A stretch of 64,000 nt of DNA from Thunnus maccoyii (Eukaryota; Chordata; Actinopteri; Scombriformes; Scombridae). The position numbers and the translations under genes are program-made. The stretch spans positions 16,764,651 to 16,828,650 of the forward strand of contig NC_056548.1 of the NCBI RefSeq assembly GCF_910596095.1. The letters are read 5' to 3'. The stretch's first letter is position 1. Every line of letters begins with the position of its first letter. A model generated the notes under the pieces. That model worked only from the letters and a program-made list of their open reading frames with translations, was not told the DNA's origin and made no database searches. Shown one piece after another: positions 26,082 to 38,425 of the stretch.

Positions 26082-27230
26082 ACCCTAAATATAAACAAGA
26101 CAAAGCGTATGTTTTTCTGTAAAACCATGGTACAACCTCCTAACGCTGATATTCTCATCAAAGGTGAAAGGATTGACATAGTCACTGATTGTAAATATCT
26201 TGGTGTGACACTGGATCAAAATTTGAACTTTAAGAAACATGTAAAAAACAAACATACATTTAAAACCATAAAATACAACTTAGCGCATTTTAGACATATT
26301 AGAAACTGTCTCTCTTTGGACGCAGCCAAGATAAATGCATGCTATGATTATTTCCCATATGTCTAATTGCATCACATGTTGGGAGCAGGCTGGAGAAACA
26401 GCCATAAAACCTCTTGAGTCCTTATACAAACAAACTTTAAAGACTCTTAACAAAAGGCCAATGCATCACTGTAGGGTACTGGAGAAACACAATTTACTGA
26501 GCTTTGAGAATTTTAGATTATTCTCAAATTTGTGCCTAGTTTATAAAATTTTAAATGGTTCGGCCCCTCCTCCACTATGTGACTTTGTGTACACTCACTC
26601 AGTGAGTTCTATTAGATCCTGCAGAATATCCTCTTTACGAGATTGTACCATTTCTTTACACTGCATTTGGGCAGTCAGCTTTCTCTGTGAAAGCCACAAC
26701 TCAGTGGAACGTCCTACCTGACGATAGGAAGAGCTGCAGTTCCATCAGTATGTTCAAAACCAAATTAAAAAATCTGCTAAAAACTACTCAGCTCTGTAAT
26801 CACTGACTCTGCATTTCATCTCATAGTCTTCTCATGAAAATAATCTTGCTTTTAATTTGACAAGTTTACATTATTCATTTCTAGTTGGCATTGTGAGTGT
26901 ATATTATGTGCTATTGTGTGTAGCTTTGTATTTTGTATTATGTGTCCTGTGTTTTTTTGCTTTGTACTGTTTGTTATTGTTCTGTTATATGTTTACACAC
27001 GCAGTATTTTTTTTTAAGGCCTATATGTCACATGTCTGGAGAGGATCTTTAATGCAAAGTAGTAGCCTATCTGAAGTCTCTTTTACTGATGCCTGACTGA
27101 ATATAGATGTCTGGTGTGGGCACATGCATGCATGTTGGTTGGGATGCTCTGCTTGATAAGCTCCTTGTCCTGGCAGGAGGATGTGAAGCCTTAAAGTTTT
27201 TACGTTTCATTGTATGCCCGTAAAGTGAAA
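26075..27230 (+). mobile_element. Non-LTR retrotransposon (LINE) 3' fragment
   Basis: Translation in two overlapping frames gives the C-terminal part of a LINE reverse-transcriptase protein: LNINKTKRMFFCKT, DCKYLGVTLDQNLNFKKHVK, then IISHMSNCITCWEQAG, PLESLYKQTLKTLNKRP, LCLVYKILNGSAPPPLCDF and finally SSISMFKTKLKNLLK before a stop. A frameshift near 26340 and another near 26650 break the frame, so the copy is dead and 5'-truncated. The remainder to about 27230 looks like its 3' untranslated tail. The YLGVTLD and KTLNK motifs suit jockey/CR1/L2-like fish LINEs; the exact clade is not assigned. Confidence 0.7.
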
Positions 27231-27392
27231 TTAGGTCTAATTATGGGACTTTTTCCTCATTTTCTCTTATGTAAAGTCAGACTCCCTGCACAGTTTACTG
27301 GAAGCAGGACGGAGTGAGCGCTCTCACCTTTCTCCGTCTCTCCGACTTCTCATTTCTATGCCAGTCAGTAAAACAGAACCGCCTCCCTGGCA

Positions 27393-27406
27393 GTTGCCAT
27401 GACAAC
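27393..27406. promoter_or_regulatory. RFX X-box, near-perfect palindrome
   Basis: GTTGCCATGACAAC differs at one base from the ideal X-box GTTGCCATGGCAAC bound by RFX factors at ciliary genes. It lies 185 bp upstream of the start codon of the coiled-coil gene. Binding is inferred from the motif. Confidence 0.7.
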
Positions 27407-27447
27407 GGAGAAACGATCCCGGCACATTCCCTGTTGTCTCGCCTGCG

Positions 27448-27460
27448 GTTTCCAGGCAAC
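27448..27460. promoter_or_regulatory. Second X-box-like motif
   Basis: GTTTCCAGGCAAC has both X-box half-sites (GTTTCC and GGCAAC) with a one-base spacer. It lies 42 bp downstream of the first X-box and 130 bp upstream of the start codon. Confidence 0.5.
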
Positions 27461-27590
27461 AGAGACACCGATCCAGGAAAACATCCGGAAAGATCCTTGA
27501 TCGTCCGAACGTGGAATAACTGCAGGACTTTATTTGTTTACTCATCAGGATTCCTGGACGATATATCTGCAAAAAAACAAACAAACAAAC

Positions 27591-29900
27591 ATGACGACTT
27601 CTCCCCTTCCTTTCTTAGACACCAGCGACCCCCGTCTAAAGCTCAGGGTGGAAAACAGAAGGAGAAACATTTTTGTAACACAGCCGGAAGACACCAGGTA
27701 GGCCTGTGCTTTTAGGCGTCATTTCTGTGTCAAATATGTCAACTTCATTTCTCTTTAAAACCCATTTACACATGTTTTGACTGGGCGATTTTAAGACTGA
27801 CAATCCATTTTCTGCACAGGCATAGAGAGGAGGAAAATGTCAATCTCATACCAGTTGTAACAGAGGTAAGACTGAATAATGATTAGAAGCATGTGATTAA
27901 AAATAAGGGAAAAAAATATTTGTTATCAACTTGTGCATTCATGAAAAATATTGCTGCAAATTGAATTTTCTTGCCCACAATCACTTTAAGGGGGTGTTCC
28001 AGCAATTTAGTACCATATTGCACTTTCTAATGTTGGTGAACTTGCAAGAAACAAATTTTAAAGATATTTTCACTTCTAGTCCCCAAAAACTCTGGATCCT
28101 ACAATTCCCATAATGCAACTCAGTAGTATCTTCCAATAGACCTTACCTGTCTGTTAATACCCTCATCTTTTAAACTCCATGACCCAATTTGCAGATTTTC
28201 TGTCAAACATTTGAATACTAAATACTCTCAATAGTATTCTTCACAATGAGTAAACTGACTGTTGCGTGTAAAATCGGTGAAGTGCCCCTTTAAGTTGTTT
28301 TAGTAGTGGGAAGAGTTTCATTCTTTATGCAATATAAATGTTTTTTTTTTTTTTTTTACATGCAGACTTCTAGCAGAGTCCTTGAGGCAGGAGTGAACAC
28401 TTTGCAAAAGACCCTGGTTCTGAGGAAACAGGCTGAGTTGGAAGAGGTGGACAAACAGCTCACACTCAAAAGGCAAGAATTTAAGAGCTGTGTGCAGGTG
28501 CTAACTCAGAGAAGATCTGAACTGGAGATGAAACAACAGCAGGTGAGTTTTACACAAACTGAGTTTAAGAATTTAGCTGACATGCAAATAACATTGTCCT
28601 AATACAGATGCCCTTGGGATTTGTTTGTTTTTTAACCCAGACTAAAGAGAGGGCGATGAAATTTGAAAAGTTTGTGGCTGAAAATGAAGCGAAGCGACGT
28701 CAAGCGCTGAAGAAGTATGAGGCTGCACAGGAGCAGAACATTTTGAAGCAGAGAGAGATCGAGGAGCTGACGACACAGCTGAAACAACTTAGAGCCAGGT
28801 GAGAAGTCTAAGCCTGTAGGCCTTGAGTGAGGACGTTGCTCAGTAAGTCACTTTTCATCTCAGCTTTTCCACATCTCAATTCTTGCAGACAGCAAGTTTT
28901 AAAGGAGAGGATGGCAAAATACAAAATCTATGAAGATTACTTGATGAAAACACTTGATTATCTTCCCAGCAGTAAGTCCAAAACTGACTTTTTTGTTCTA
29001 CTGACTTAATTACACACTGGCTGTAAGAGGGACCAAACTGTGCAATCCTTTTTTAGATTACCTTGAGAATGGGTCTGAATCTCTGGTTATGCCCATCATT
29101 CGGCGCCATGAGACGCTGTCCATCACCCACCAGGAGCTGCTGCAGCGTTTGTGGCATCTGGAGGAGGAGGTGGATCAGGGCCAGCGACAGCTGCAGACCA
29201 TGAAGCAGGATCACAGCATAAAAAAACTGGTCAGACTCTTACATACAGATGTGTAGCACACCTTGTCCCTCAATTGACAGTGCTTGAATGAACAACCTGG
29301 AGTTTTTACATCTGTTGCAGATGGCCAACAAGGAACTTTCTGAACTCCAGAGTGAGTTAGAGAGCCTCAAAGAGAAGAACAAGCAGGCAGAGGTTAACCT
29401 GCTGATGGAGCAAGGCCAGTCCAGACAGAAGGTTATGACTTCACTGTTAGCTAATTTATAAACTGGAGTATTTTGGACAGAAATAATGTCATACATGTCA
29501 TTATCTCTCAGGTTGAAGAAGAGGGCAGCTTACTCATGGCCATCAACAACCTTGCAGAGCAGTGTTATCTGCCAGCATATGGACCTCTGGAAAACATGAA
29601 CGTATTGATGATGATGGACATGGTGAAGGTAATATCTTAAGATCTATTAGTATTCATATACTGTTATTTATATCGCTTTACATAACTCTTGACTAATCAA
29701 GTGTATGATTTCAGGAGTACATTCTAGACAAGGCAGATACAGAGAAGAGAGCCAGGAGACTGATGGAGTCTGGGTCTGCAGTGACGAGTAGAACCGCTCT
29801 GACAGACAAAAGAGAGAGGACATCGATGAAAAGCATCGGCAGCAAAACACAAATCAAAAGTCCAAGTAAAGTCAGCAGGAAGAGTGAGACATTTAGTTGA
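27591..29900 (+). CDS. ccdc197: Coiled-coil protein of the CCDC42/CFAP73 family, CCDC197-like
   Basis: Nine exons: 27591-27697, 27820-27865, 28366-28542, 28641-28798, 28889-28971, 29057-29229, 29321-29431, 29512-29628, 29715-29900. They join in frame to 385 residues. Residues 52-190 form a long charged coiled coil (LRKQAELEEVDKQLTLKRQE, EKFVAENEAKRRQALKKYEA) of the DUF4200 type shared by CCDC42, CCDC38 and CFAP73, proteins of motile cilia and sperm flagella. A second coiled coil spans the LLQRLWHLEEEVDQGQRQLQ region, and the tail is basic and Ser/Thr-rich, ending KSETFS. The placement between asb2 and otub2 matches human CCDC197. X-box motifs upstream support a ciliary role. The exact orthologue name rests on synteny and family resemblance; the start ATG is the first in the frame and lies just downstream of the X-boxes. 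Confidence 0.72.
27986..28293. mobile_element. Short MITE-like element in intron 2 of the ccdc197-like gene
   Basis: The left end TTAAGGGGGTGTTCCAGCAA and the reverse complement of the right end, TTAAAGGGGCACTTCACCGA, are imperfect inverted repeats 308 bp apart. The interior (ATTGCAC, AATTCCCATAATGCAACTCA) resembles a short non-coding repeat common in fish introns. No coding capacity. Confidence 0.55.
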
Positions 29901-31752
29901 TGTAGAAATGTTATGATGTATAATGGCTTGTAGCAATTTAAGATTATAAAGCATGAAAGTTCATTCTTGACTTTGGAACAGTAGTTTGAAAAAAATCTTG
30001 ACAGAAGGTTCATTTACTATTAAAATGGAGAACAAGACAACTTTGTGTCAATTTGGCAAATGACATCCACTGATGAAGCTCTGGTAGAAGTTATAGGAAA
30101 TAGACTTTGTATTAAGATTTTTTTGTCAAACTAATACATGATTGGTTTGACTGTTTTTATAACAGAGTTTCATTGTGTTAATAATGCTATGCACTAAACT
30201 GTGCACTCAGTAGATTATGAAATGAGAAAAACTGTTTTACACGAGGTAATCAGGTTTATTGGAGTATCAGAACTTTGGAAATGTTTATTAATGAAATGTA
30301 ACTTGTTGAATTTTAAAATAAAAATAAAATCACAATTAAATGATGCTGTGAGACCAACTAATTCTCATCAAAACAATGGTATGTATGCTAATCTCACATA
30401 TTTAGATTATACAAATAGCTATAAGAAAAAGATTTGTGATTTACATAAAATGTATTATTTGTGATATTCTGCATTTTACTTACTGAATACAGTGAATACA
30501 GCAACGTGCAATTGCAGAGAGACTCAGGCTTTTCTACTGTAAGTGCTACATATTGTGCATGGCAAAATATTGCATCCATTTCATTCATCCATCTTCATCT
30601 TCATCCATTTTCTGCATCTACCACAAAGTTTGTGCTTGTACACAGCACATCAATCATTAGCAGTGAAGCCAATCAGCTACAATCCAGCCCTTCAGCTGTG
30701 TTGTCACAGATTGTTATACCGGTTTTCTCACATACTTCTGGTGCAGACAGAGATAGTCAATTATGTTGACATGTCAAGCCATGCTTTTAAGAAGTTTGTT
30801 TTGGCAGTAATTTGCGTTCCTAAGGATTTAACAATAATCTGGGTTGTCAGATTGTGAGCCAACATTTCAATGAAGGTGTGTGTATCCTCTGCCACAGTAG
30901 CTTTCTTTATCTTTTCTTTTTAGCTGTCTCTTCATTAATCAGGAAGGACTGTCTGGACTATGGACTGTCTGACCCCAGCCTGACCTTGAGGAGGGCTAAA
31001 TTTACCCAACAATTGTACCAAAGTACAATTTAAAGGTACTTTACTGGAGCATTTCCATTTTATGCTAATTTGTAGTTCTACTCTACAATATTTCTCCATG
31101 AAACATATGACCAACAAACAAAATATGGTGCATTGTAAATGCATTCAAATTCTGCTTATGCATCGATAATAAGAATCTTATACCAAGTTTTGAGCTAACA
31201 CAGGTTACACTGGTTTATATTTTTTAAGATAATTTTAATGTTTTTCGATATTCCATGTTACAATTTTGAAACTTCGTATGTTTTTTTTTCTACTAATGTA
31301 CATCATGTCTTGAGTATAAACAAACCCTGTACTGTCCGTCAATTTTTTTTCCTAGGATGGTGAAGACATGACCCGCCCTACTCTGCCTCTGGTTGGCTAG
31401 TACTCGTTCACTTCGTTGGTTGGATTGGTTAGGATTAGGGTAAGAATATCAGTGTAAGCCAAACAGAGACAGAGTAGGTCGGGTCATGTCTTCGCCATCC
31501 TAGGGAAAAGAAAATATGGTACTGTCCCTTTAACATAGCACGTGGTACTGGCAAACATCCGGTATACGGAAAATGGAAACAAAATTGCAACAATGTATTG
31601 ACACACAGCTTTGACGTTTCGGTGTCTTGCCAAATTTTTATTGCGTTTTCGTATAGTATTTCCATGTTGCTGACATACGACGGAATGACGTACAGTCACC
31701 CGACCCTTAAAACCGTTTGGACTCGCAGATAATGACGTTTGTTTCTCGACAG
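29901..31752. other. Spacer between the ccdc197-like gene and otub2
   Basis: AT-rich, with the 3' untranslated region of the coiled-coil gene at the left and the otub2 promoter at the right. A fragment near 31020-31100 (AGTACTTTACTGGAGCATTT-like) resembles part of the hAT-like element found at 45052. A fold-back element occupies 31351-31504. No gene seen. Confidence 0.5.
31351..31504. mobile_element. Fold-back MITE with about 48-bp inverted repeats
   Basis: The left arm begins CCTAGGATGGTGAAGACATG and the right arm reversed begins CCTAGGATGGCGAAGACATG. Both continue through ACCCG(C/A)CCTACTCTG to GGCT, with about five mismatches in 48 bp. The centre is a GGTTGGATTGGTTAGG-like loop. It ends about 250 bp before the otub2 start codon. 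Confidence 0.75.
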
Positions 31753-33551
31753 ATGGAGGCTGGCAGCCTTGTCTCATGCAGGGAGGACATTTCTGCGGTG
31801 TTCCCGGAGGAAACGCCGGATGCCAAATATAATGTAGGCTATTCAGCTGGGGGTGGGTGGTGTACTGCAGGTGGTCGTAGCCACTCCAATTAACTTTAAC
31901 ATACCCGTGCCGCAAAATAACCAGACGTATTGTCCTTTGTTAGGATTTAAGCAGCCAGTTTTCCTCCGTGAGAAAAGTGCGCGGGGATGGAAACTGCTTC
32001 TACAGAGCCTTCTGCTTCGCACACATGGAGTCAGTCCTACACAGTGCCAGGGCTCTGCAGAGGTCAGTTATCATCATCAGCCATACGCCCTAACTAAAGT
32101 CATTTAAAATTCAAGGGAGTGTGTCAAACACTGCATTATCGAGGGGTATAAGATCACTTGACTAACTGGTTTCATTTTCAGATTCAAGGACCAAATTATT
32201 CAAACCAGCAAAGACTTGACCTCTGCGGGATTTGATGAGAGTTCCTTCAGGCACCACCTGAACACAGTAAATAATGTATTTCCTTCACCAATCACACAGT
32301 CTGTTGAATTTAACAGTTACGTAATTCAGGCACAAATTCTAATAATAGTGAATAAAAAGCACTTTTTTTCTGTATTAAAAATAAACGAAATTTTCTGCTC
32401 AGATAGAAGCATTAAGTCTAATTCAGGCTATGAACCACTCAGAAATTAATGTCAAGCAACAAAACAAAACCCAGTGGCGGATAAAAATGTAAACTTTGTG
32501 GAGGTAACAGCAATGACAAAGTAGCCTGAGATCATAACAGATACCTCGATCACTCCAGTTAGGCCCTCCATCCTGGGTAGTACTACATAACATTGTACAT
32601 GTGACTTCTCTTATTACTTGAATGCACCATTTCATCAGAGTCCACATTTACAACTGCAATTTCGAAAGGTACATGCATACAAAAAAATGTGCATGTTACT
32701 GAATCGTGTCTTGAGGGAAGCAACTGAAATAGAAAAGTCCCTGTGATGGCACACAGTCTGGCCTATTAAGATCCTCTGCCATTTAGGTAATGATCACCCG
32801 GTAGAGGTACTGTAAATGAAAACCAACTGGACTTGACATCTTAAGACTTTTTGGTGCTCATCTAAGAACATTAAAAACCTCTTGGTTGAATGTAGGTAGT
32901 TCTGCGACTAGGTCTCTCTGCCTGGTAAAAGGTGCTTGCAATGAAACACAAAGGATTCAAGCCTGACTAGCAGCACTAGGAGGGAAAAAAAGTTTGTTAA
33001 ACCAACGTGCAATTCCTGAATTCTTTCTCTTCCTTTGAAGGTCATAAATGTTGTAGAGCAGTGCCAGGCTGATGAGCAGGAGGAAACACTGTTCAGGCTC
33101 TTCAATGAGCAGGTGACCTCTGACAGTGTAGTGCAGTATCTCAGGCTGCTCACTTCAGCACACCTGCAAAACCACGCAGACTTCTTCTGCAACTTCGTGG
33201 AGGCGCCCAATCTGCAGGTCTACTGTCATCAGGTTAGTAACGAGGTGTTGCTGCCCTCTAGTGGGAAAAACAAGTAGATGATTTTTTTTTTGTTAAGGAA
33301 ATGCAACGGTTAAGTGCAATAACGTCTACCTTCTCTTCATTCAGGAAGTGGAGGTGATGGCGATGGAGTGCGACCATGTGGACATCCTGGCTCTGACGCA
33401 GGCTCTGGACGTTTGCATCCACATCGTCTCTATGGAGGGCGATGAACAAGAGTTGGCTCACCACATCATTCCAGAGGGCGCTGAACCCTCCCTGCACCTC
33501 CTCTACCAAACTTCACATTATAACATTCTCTACCCACGACCTCGACCCTGA
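31753..33551 (+). CDS. otub2: OTU-domain deubiquitinase otubain-2
   Basis: Cysteine protease that removes ubiquitin from substrates. Exons: 31753-31833, 31944-32062, 32182-32266, 33041-33232, 33345-33551, joining to 227 residues (human OTUB2 234). The catalytic motif GDGNCFYRA places Asp42 and nucleophile Cys45; the C-terminal TSHYNILY gives His217 and Asn219, completing the OTU triad. Further blocks match the family: KDLTSAGFDESSFRHH, VVQYLRLLTSAHLQNHADFF, MECDHVDILALTQAL. The N-terminus before the OTU fold is short and divergent. The exon 2 acceptor is taken at TTTGTTAG before GATTTAAGC because this keeps the LSSQFSSVRK block in frame. The gene ends 294 bp from the ddx24 stop, tail-to-tail. 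Confidence 0.94.
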
Positions 33552-33845
33552 CCACTGATCCCTAAGGAATCAACTCAACTCAGGAATATTGACTTTTAGT
33601 TGAATAAAATCCCAACTGGGCTTGAAGACACTTATGAAAATAGCTTTTTTTAAAAAATAGAATCTTGCAGTGTAAAGTGACTCAAAAAACATCTGGAGAT
33701 ACATTTTTTTGCACACTGAGCAATAAGTATGTAAAGACGCTTTGATACTTTAAAATGAATTTATATGAAAATTACATAAATCAACAATTACATAAATCCT
33801 GTGATAGTTGCCTTTTTTTTTTAAATACACATTTCCATAAACAGA

Positions 33846-36800
33846 TCACTGCTGCTGCTCTTCTTTCTTCTGCTTCTTCTGTTGTAGCGGAACGCCTTTC
33901 TTTAACTTTTGTCTCTTCTGTATTGAAACCTTGGTAAGGGCGCTTTCCCTCCCTGCGAGAGGCATGTGAGGCAGGGAGAGCTTCCCCATTTGAGTTGGGT
34001 ACTTGGTCTTTATGACATTCTTGAACACAGGCTGGGAGATCAAATGCTTCAAATGCTTTTTCATCCCTTTCACCATCTTCTGCTGCTCCCTGTCAGCTTC
34101 ATCATCATTTGCTCTGCCTGTGGACACAGATGTAATATTCAGTCATCTGCAGTTTGATCATTTCTGAACAGATTGAACATGTTTTACGACTGTGGTGTGG
34201 TTATGATTGTCGTACCAACTAAAAGTTCATCATCCAGGTCCACCTCCAGGGCCTCTGCTGCTTGTCTGAACCAGGAGTTGTGCTGTTTCTCCCTGCTGTT
34301 GTGGAACTCAATCTTCTCTATCTTCCTGGCTAAGTTAACACGTTCCTGTGGAGCGATACATACATAAATATTCAAATATAAACGTTTTAAATCAGCACAT
34401 AAATACAGGACCTAATGGTGATGGTTCTCACCTTGATGGCTTCCATGCATTTGATCTCTATGGGAAACATTGGAAGCTCCTCGTCCTTTCCCAGAGTCTT
34501 GTAAATCTTTTTGAAGTTCATCATGTCGTCTGGGCCTATTAGTAGCAAACTGAGACCCTGTTTGGTGGCTCTTGCTGTTCTGCCACTCCGATGGACATAA
34601 GTCTCAGATGTCCTAGGAACCTGGCATTTACAGGAAAGCATTGGGGAGATAATTATATCAGGTACAGGAAACCTCTTTTTAGAGATAATGTTGCAGTAGA
34701 GTATCGACAACAGCTTCTAATACACTACAGCAGTTAACAGAGCAGAAAAATCCAATCATATGTAACTAATAATGCTATTTTCATTGATTAATTGAAGACC
34801 ATAAATGAAAAAATAACTTGGTGACCAAAATTCTGCTTGACAGTAGAATATAACAATGCTCGTGTCTTAGCTAGAAGCCTTTGATAACTGTCAAAAAGCT
34901 TACCTGGTAGTGAATAACATGCTGAACATTGGGGATGTCTAGTCCTCTTGCTGCCACGTCAGTTGTCAGCAAAATACAACTGTGGATGAAATGATCAGAT
35001 TTAAGTGTCAGTTCAGTAAGTTAAACTATTTATATACAATAAAGGTGTGAAATTTCATAAAAATATTAAGTAATCATGTTTTAACTTTACTCTAAACAGG
35101 CAAGTCCCACTGTAATTGTTTTTTTCCCCCAAAGAAAATGTGGCCTGAATGCCAGCAGCATGAGCACATGTACAGACAAGATTGTACTAGTTACATCACC
35201 ATCCAGCTCTAGGAGTGATGAAAACTCTTGTATGAACTGTAAGTCTGTCCTCTGAATGAAGATCTTCCTCAAAAAAAGGTTTGGGTAATGGTTTAAATTA
35301 TAAACTACTTTGGTTGAAAATGTGCAAGTTATAGAACATATTCTGCAGTTATGCGTATGAAAAGACAAGAATTCAATTACTGATAGGAAGTATAATCCAG
35401 GCCTTTTCAGGCATACAGAATGAGTCATAAGGGTTCTTATTTCATCATAGGTTCATAATGAATGTAAACTTTAGCCTAAGGCTGACACCTTCTGACCACG
35501 ACTGCAAGACTCACCTCTCCCTCTCAGCAAACCTTTCCAGGTTTTTGAGGCGTTGTTTCTGGTGCATGTTGGCATGTAGAGGCAGTGGAGTGCAGTCTAG
35601 GATAACCAGCAGGGAGTTCAGCCTCTTGATACAGTCTATACTGTTGGCAAACACCATGGTGCGCCCAGGGTACTGGAGCAAGAAGTAATAGAGGAAGAAG
35701 TCCTTATCGTCCTTCTGACAGTGGATCTGTGTCTCAGTCAGGGTCTCCACGGTTGCCTCCTTCCTGGTAAGATCAACTATTTTGGGTTTGGACTTAATCC
35801 CCACTCTCTCCATGAGAATTTCTAGCTTGCTCCTCTGGTCCAGATTCTTCTTCTTCTTCTGCAGGAGGCGGGTGGGCAGGCTGCGAGCCATGGTCAGTGT
35901 GGCGGAGAACACAAAAGTTTGCCTCATTGGATTGAAGTGAATGGTGTTCAGCATCTCCAGCAGACTGTCAAGCTCTGCAAAGTGACCTCTTTCTACCATA
36001 CGATCTGCTTCATCAATGACCAGGCACCTGTCCAATAACACAAAAGATAAATGGAACAAACCAGCATCCCTGTATCACAGTTGATATTCATCACACTTTT
36101 GATGTTTGACAGCCCTCCTGCAAACAGCAATTATGTGCATGCAGTCAAAACTGGATCCCTTTTCTTAATTCACACTTTCTCTGCAAGCATTGTACTTAAG
36201 TCCCTACATGCCAGGGTTTACATTATTTTATGTATTTTTCAGTGTAACTGCAAACAGGCCATTGTTGTAATAAAGCATGGATGCTATGCCGAAATAAATG
36301 AAAAAAAACTTCAAAGAAGGAGAATACTCTGATACTCTTTGTTAACACCTAACGACTGAATAACAAACAACAGCTGTGACCTACTTGAGTTGTCTGAGGT
36401 TGAGCAGATGTGGATGTCTCTCCTTGATCAGGTCCCACAGACGTCCTGGAGTGGCAATAATGATCTCTGGCCTGCGCTTTAGCATCCTCCTCTGTTTTTC
36501 TTGTGCCATCCCACCCACCACTATGGCTGTTTTGATATCTGTACAAAAGTAATAGTTTGAGTGTCTGATACCAAATTGTTGAGGTTGATATTGATATGAG
36601 AGAATTTAAAAAAACAATAAGATAACGATATATTGTCCAACAGTAATTTTTAAAACTTAAATACATACATAAATTAACAATTTTGAGTGAGCAACTACAG
36701 CTCTGTAATTGAATTAATAACTCACCAGTGAATTTTGCGACAGCGTCAATATGGTGTTTGACCTGTACAGCCAGCTCCCTGGTGGGAGTGAGAACCAGTC

Positions 36801-38208
36801 CAAGCAGAGGCTGATTCTGACTAGCAGCGGCTTTCTCTTCTGCTTCGGCGGTGACGTCAAAGTCAAAATCTGCATTTTCAATTACTTGAACACAACCAAG
36901 CCTTTTGTCCTCATCATCTTCTTCAGCGCTGTGATCATCCTCGCTGGCGTCTTCATCTGAGTCACCTTGATCCTGCTCAGCGCCACTTTCACCCTCTTCC
37001 TCAGCATCCATGTTTCCCTCCTCGTCCTGTTCTGATGTAGATTCGACACTTACGTCTGCTTCGCCTCCTGCTTTCGTAGACTCATCAATAGCAGGTAAAT
37101 ACAAGCTCTCCAGCTTTGTGGCTGGCTCCTTGTTGTCATCAGCAGGTCTTTCTGAGCCTTTCTTCCACTCCAGGATGGTGTGGATCATGGGAATACCAAA
37201 AGCTAACGTCTTACCGCTTCCTGAAATGACAGCGCTTACATTAGCTTAACTTGCGGAAATGTGAGGATTGATTGTTACAGGACAAAACAATAACTTAAGA
37301 ATTAAAATACATTTGCTCTTACCTGTCTCAGCTGCCCCCAGTATATCCATACGATCTCTGATGGCTGAAGGCAACGTCAGGGCTTGAATAGGGGTTGGTG
37401 AGCCAAATCCAAGACTGCTCAGTGCCTTCAGCACAGCGGAGGGAACAAACAGGTCTTTCCATGCACTAACATCAGCATTTTTGACATCAGAACCAGAAAG
37501 TGCAGCATTTGTCCAATTCTTTGCTTGCTTTTTGGGCTGCTTTGTCACTTTATCTTGACTGGATTTGTCTTTTTCCAGAACCTGATGTTCAGAAGACGGA
37601 GACTCAGAGTCTGGCTGTTCCTCTGGGGTTGTATCCTTTTCTTTCTGCTGCTTCTGTTTCTTTTTCTTGTTTTTGTTCTTCTTTTTCGTCAGTTTTGATT
37701 GAGCACCATTTTCTGAGCTAATGGCAGAGGAATCTTTTGAGGTGTCTTCTGCGGCTGTTTTATCTTCCCCTCTCCCCTCCTCACCTACACCTGCATCCTC
37801 TACAGAATCTGGTTGGACTGATTCTTTTGCAGCCAGTTTCTTATTTTTCTTCTTCTTCTTTTTGGCTTTTTTCTTGGCTGGTTCAGTTGTTTTATCTCCC
37901 TCTTTGCTCTCTGCATCTGCCTTCTCTCCACCCTCCTGCTCTCCCTCACTGACTTTCCTCTTCTTCGCCTTTTTCTTTTCCTTTTTCAGTTCTTTCGCTG
38001 CTTTAGCCGCAGCCTTTTCAGAGTCTATCAGACGGTAATTTGTCAGTTCTTCAAAGCACACCAGACCCTCCATGCCCTCGTCGGAGAAGAGACTGGGATC
38101 CAGCTCGATAGCTTTCCATTTACCTTTCACATGGATGCTCCGTTTGTCTGGTTTGCGCAGCCCGGAGGACATACGCCTGTTTTTCGGATTCATCTTCTTT
38201 GTCTTCAT
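33846..38208 (-). CDS. ddx24: DEAD-box RNA helicase DDX24
   Basis: Nucleolar ATP-dependent RNA helicase implicated in large ribosomal subunit maturation (yeast Mak5 relative). Coding exons, transcript order: 38208-37323, 37220-36726, 36538-36385, 36027-35515, 34979-34904, 34620-34432, 34345-34216, 34117-33846, giving 904 residues (human 859). A long Lys/Glu-rich N-terminus with KKKKKKNKK runs precedes the core. Q-motif: FGSPTPIQALTLP. Motif I AETGSGKT at 293-300, Ia PTRELAVQV, GG MVGGM-like block, Ib TPGR, II IDEAD, III SAT, IV VFANS, V TDVAARGLD, VI HRSGRTARA. The family-typical acidic insertion separates motifs I and Ia (DEDASEDDHSAEEDDEDK). The tail is basic and ends KKEEQQQ. A 5' untranslated exon ends at 38425 (AAG|GTAAGA on the minus strand) and splices to 38212, four bases before the ATG. 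All junctions keep phase. Confidence 0.95.
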
Positions 38209-38425
38209 TTTCCTACAAATCGTCACAAGTATAAGTGATCCAAGTCACGCCAACACTGACTGGTTAAAAACGTATCCAACAGTTCAATGTTTGCTTAAGC
38301 TAGCTTGAAACTGCGTGCCGAAGCACACACTTGTTAAATGTTGCTCGTAAAAAAATATACATGTATACATATATATAAAACTCGGATACAATTACATAAC
38401 TATACGCTGAAAAAAATGTCTTACC

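Larger units (their letters stand above)
21227..27590. other. Spacer between asb2 and the ccdc197-like gene
   Basis: No confident gene. Includes asb2 upstream sequence with a GCAGCGC-rich patch near 21260-21300, a CAG run, a CA run, an internal pair of related segments (about 25170-25240 and 25308-25380, both with GACTTGTCATARCAGGAA), a dispersed repeat and a LINE tail. A 190-bp open stretch on the minus strand near 23181-23370 could be an exon but is not assigned. Confidence 0.5.

Noticed and set aside
26064-26721. Two plus-strand open frames as a host gene
   Set aside because: The peptides are the C-terminal part of a LINE protein in two broken frames.
37721-38038. Plus-strand open frame of 105 codons rich in Phe and Ser
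   Set aside because: It is the complement of the Lys/Glu-rich N-terminal exon of ddx24; low complexity explains the open frame.
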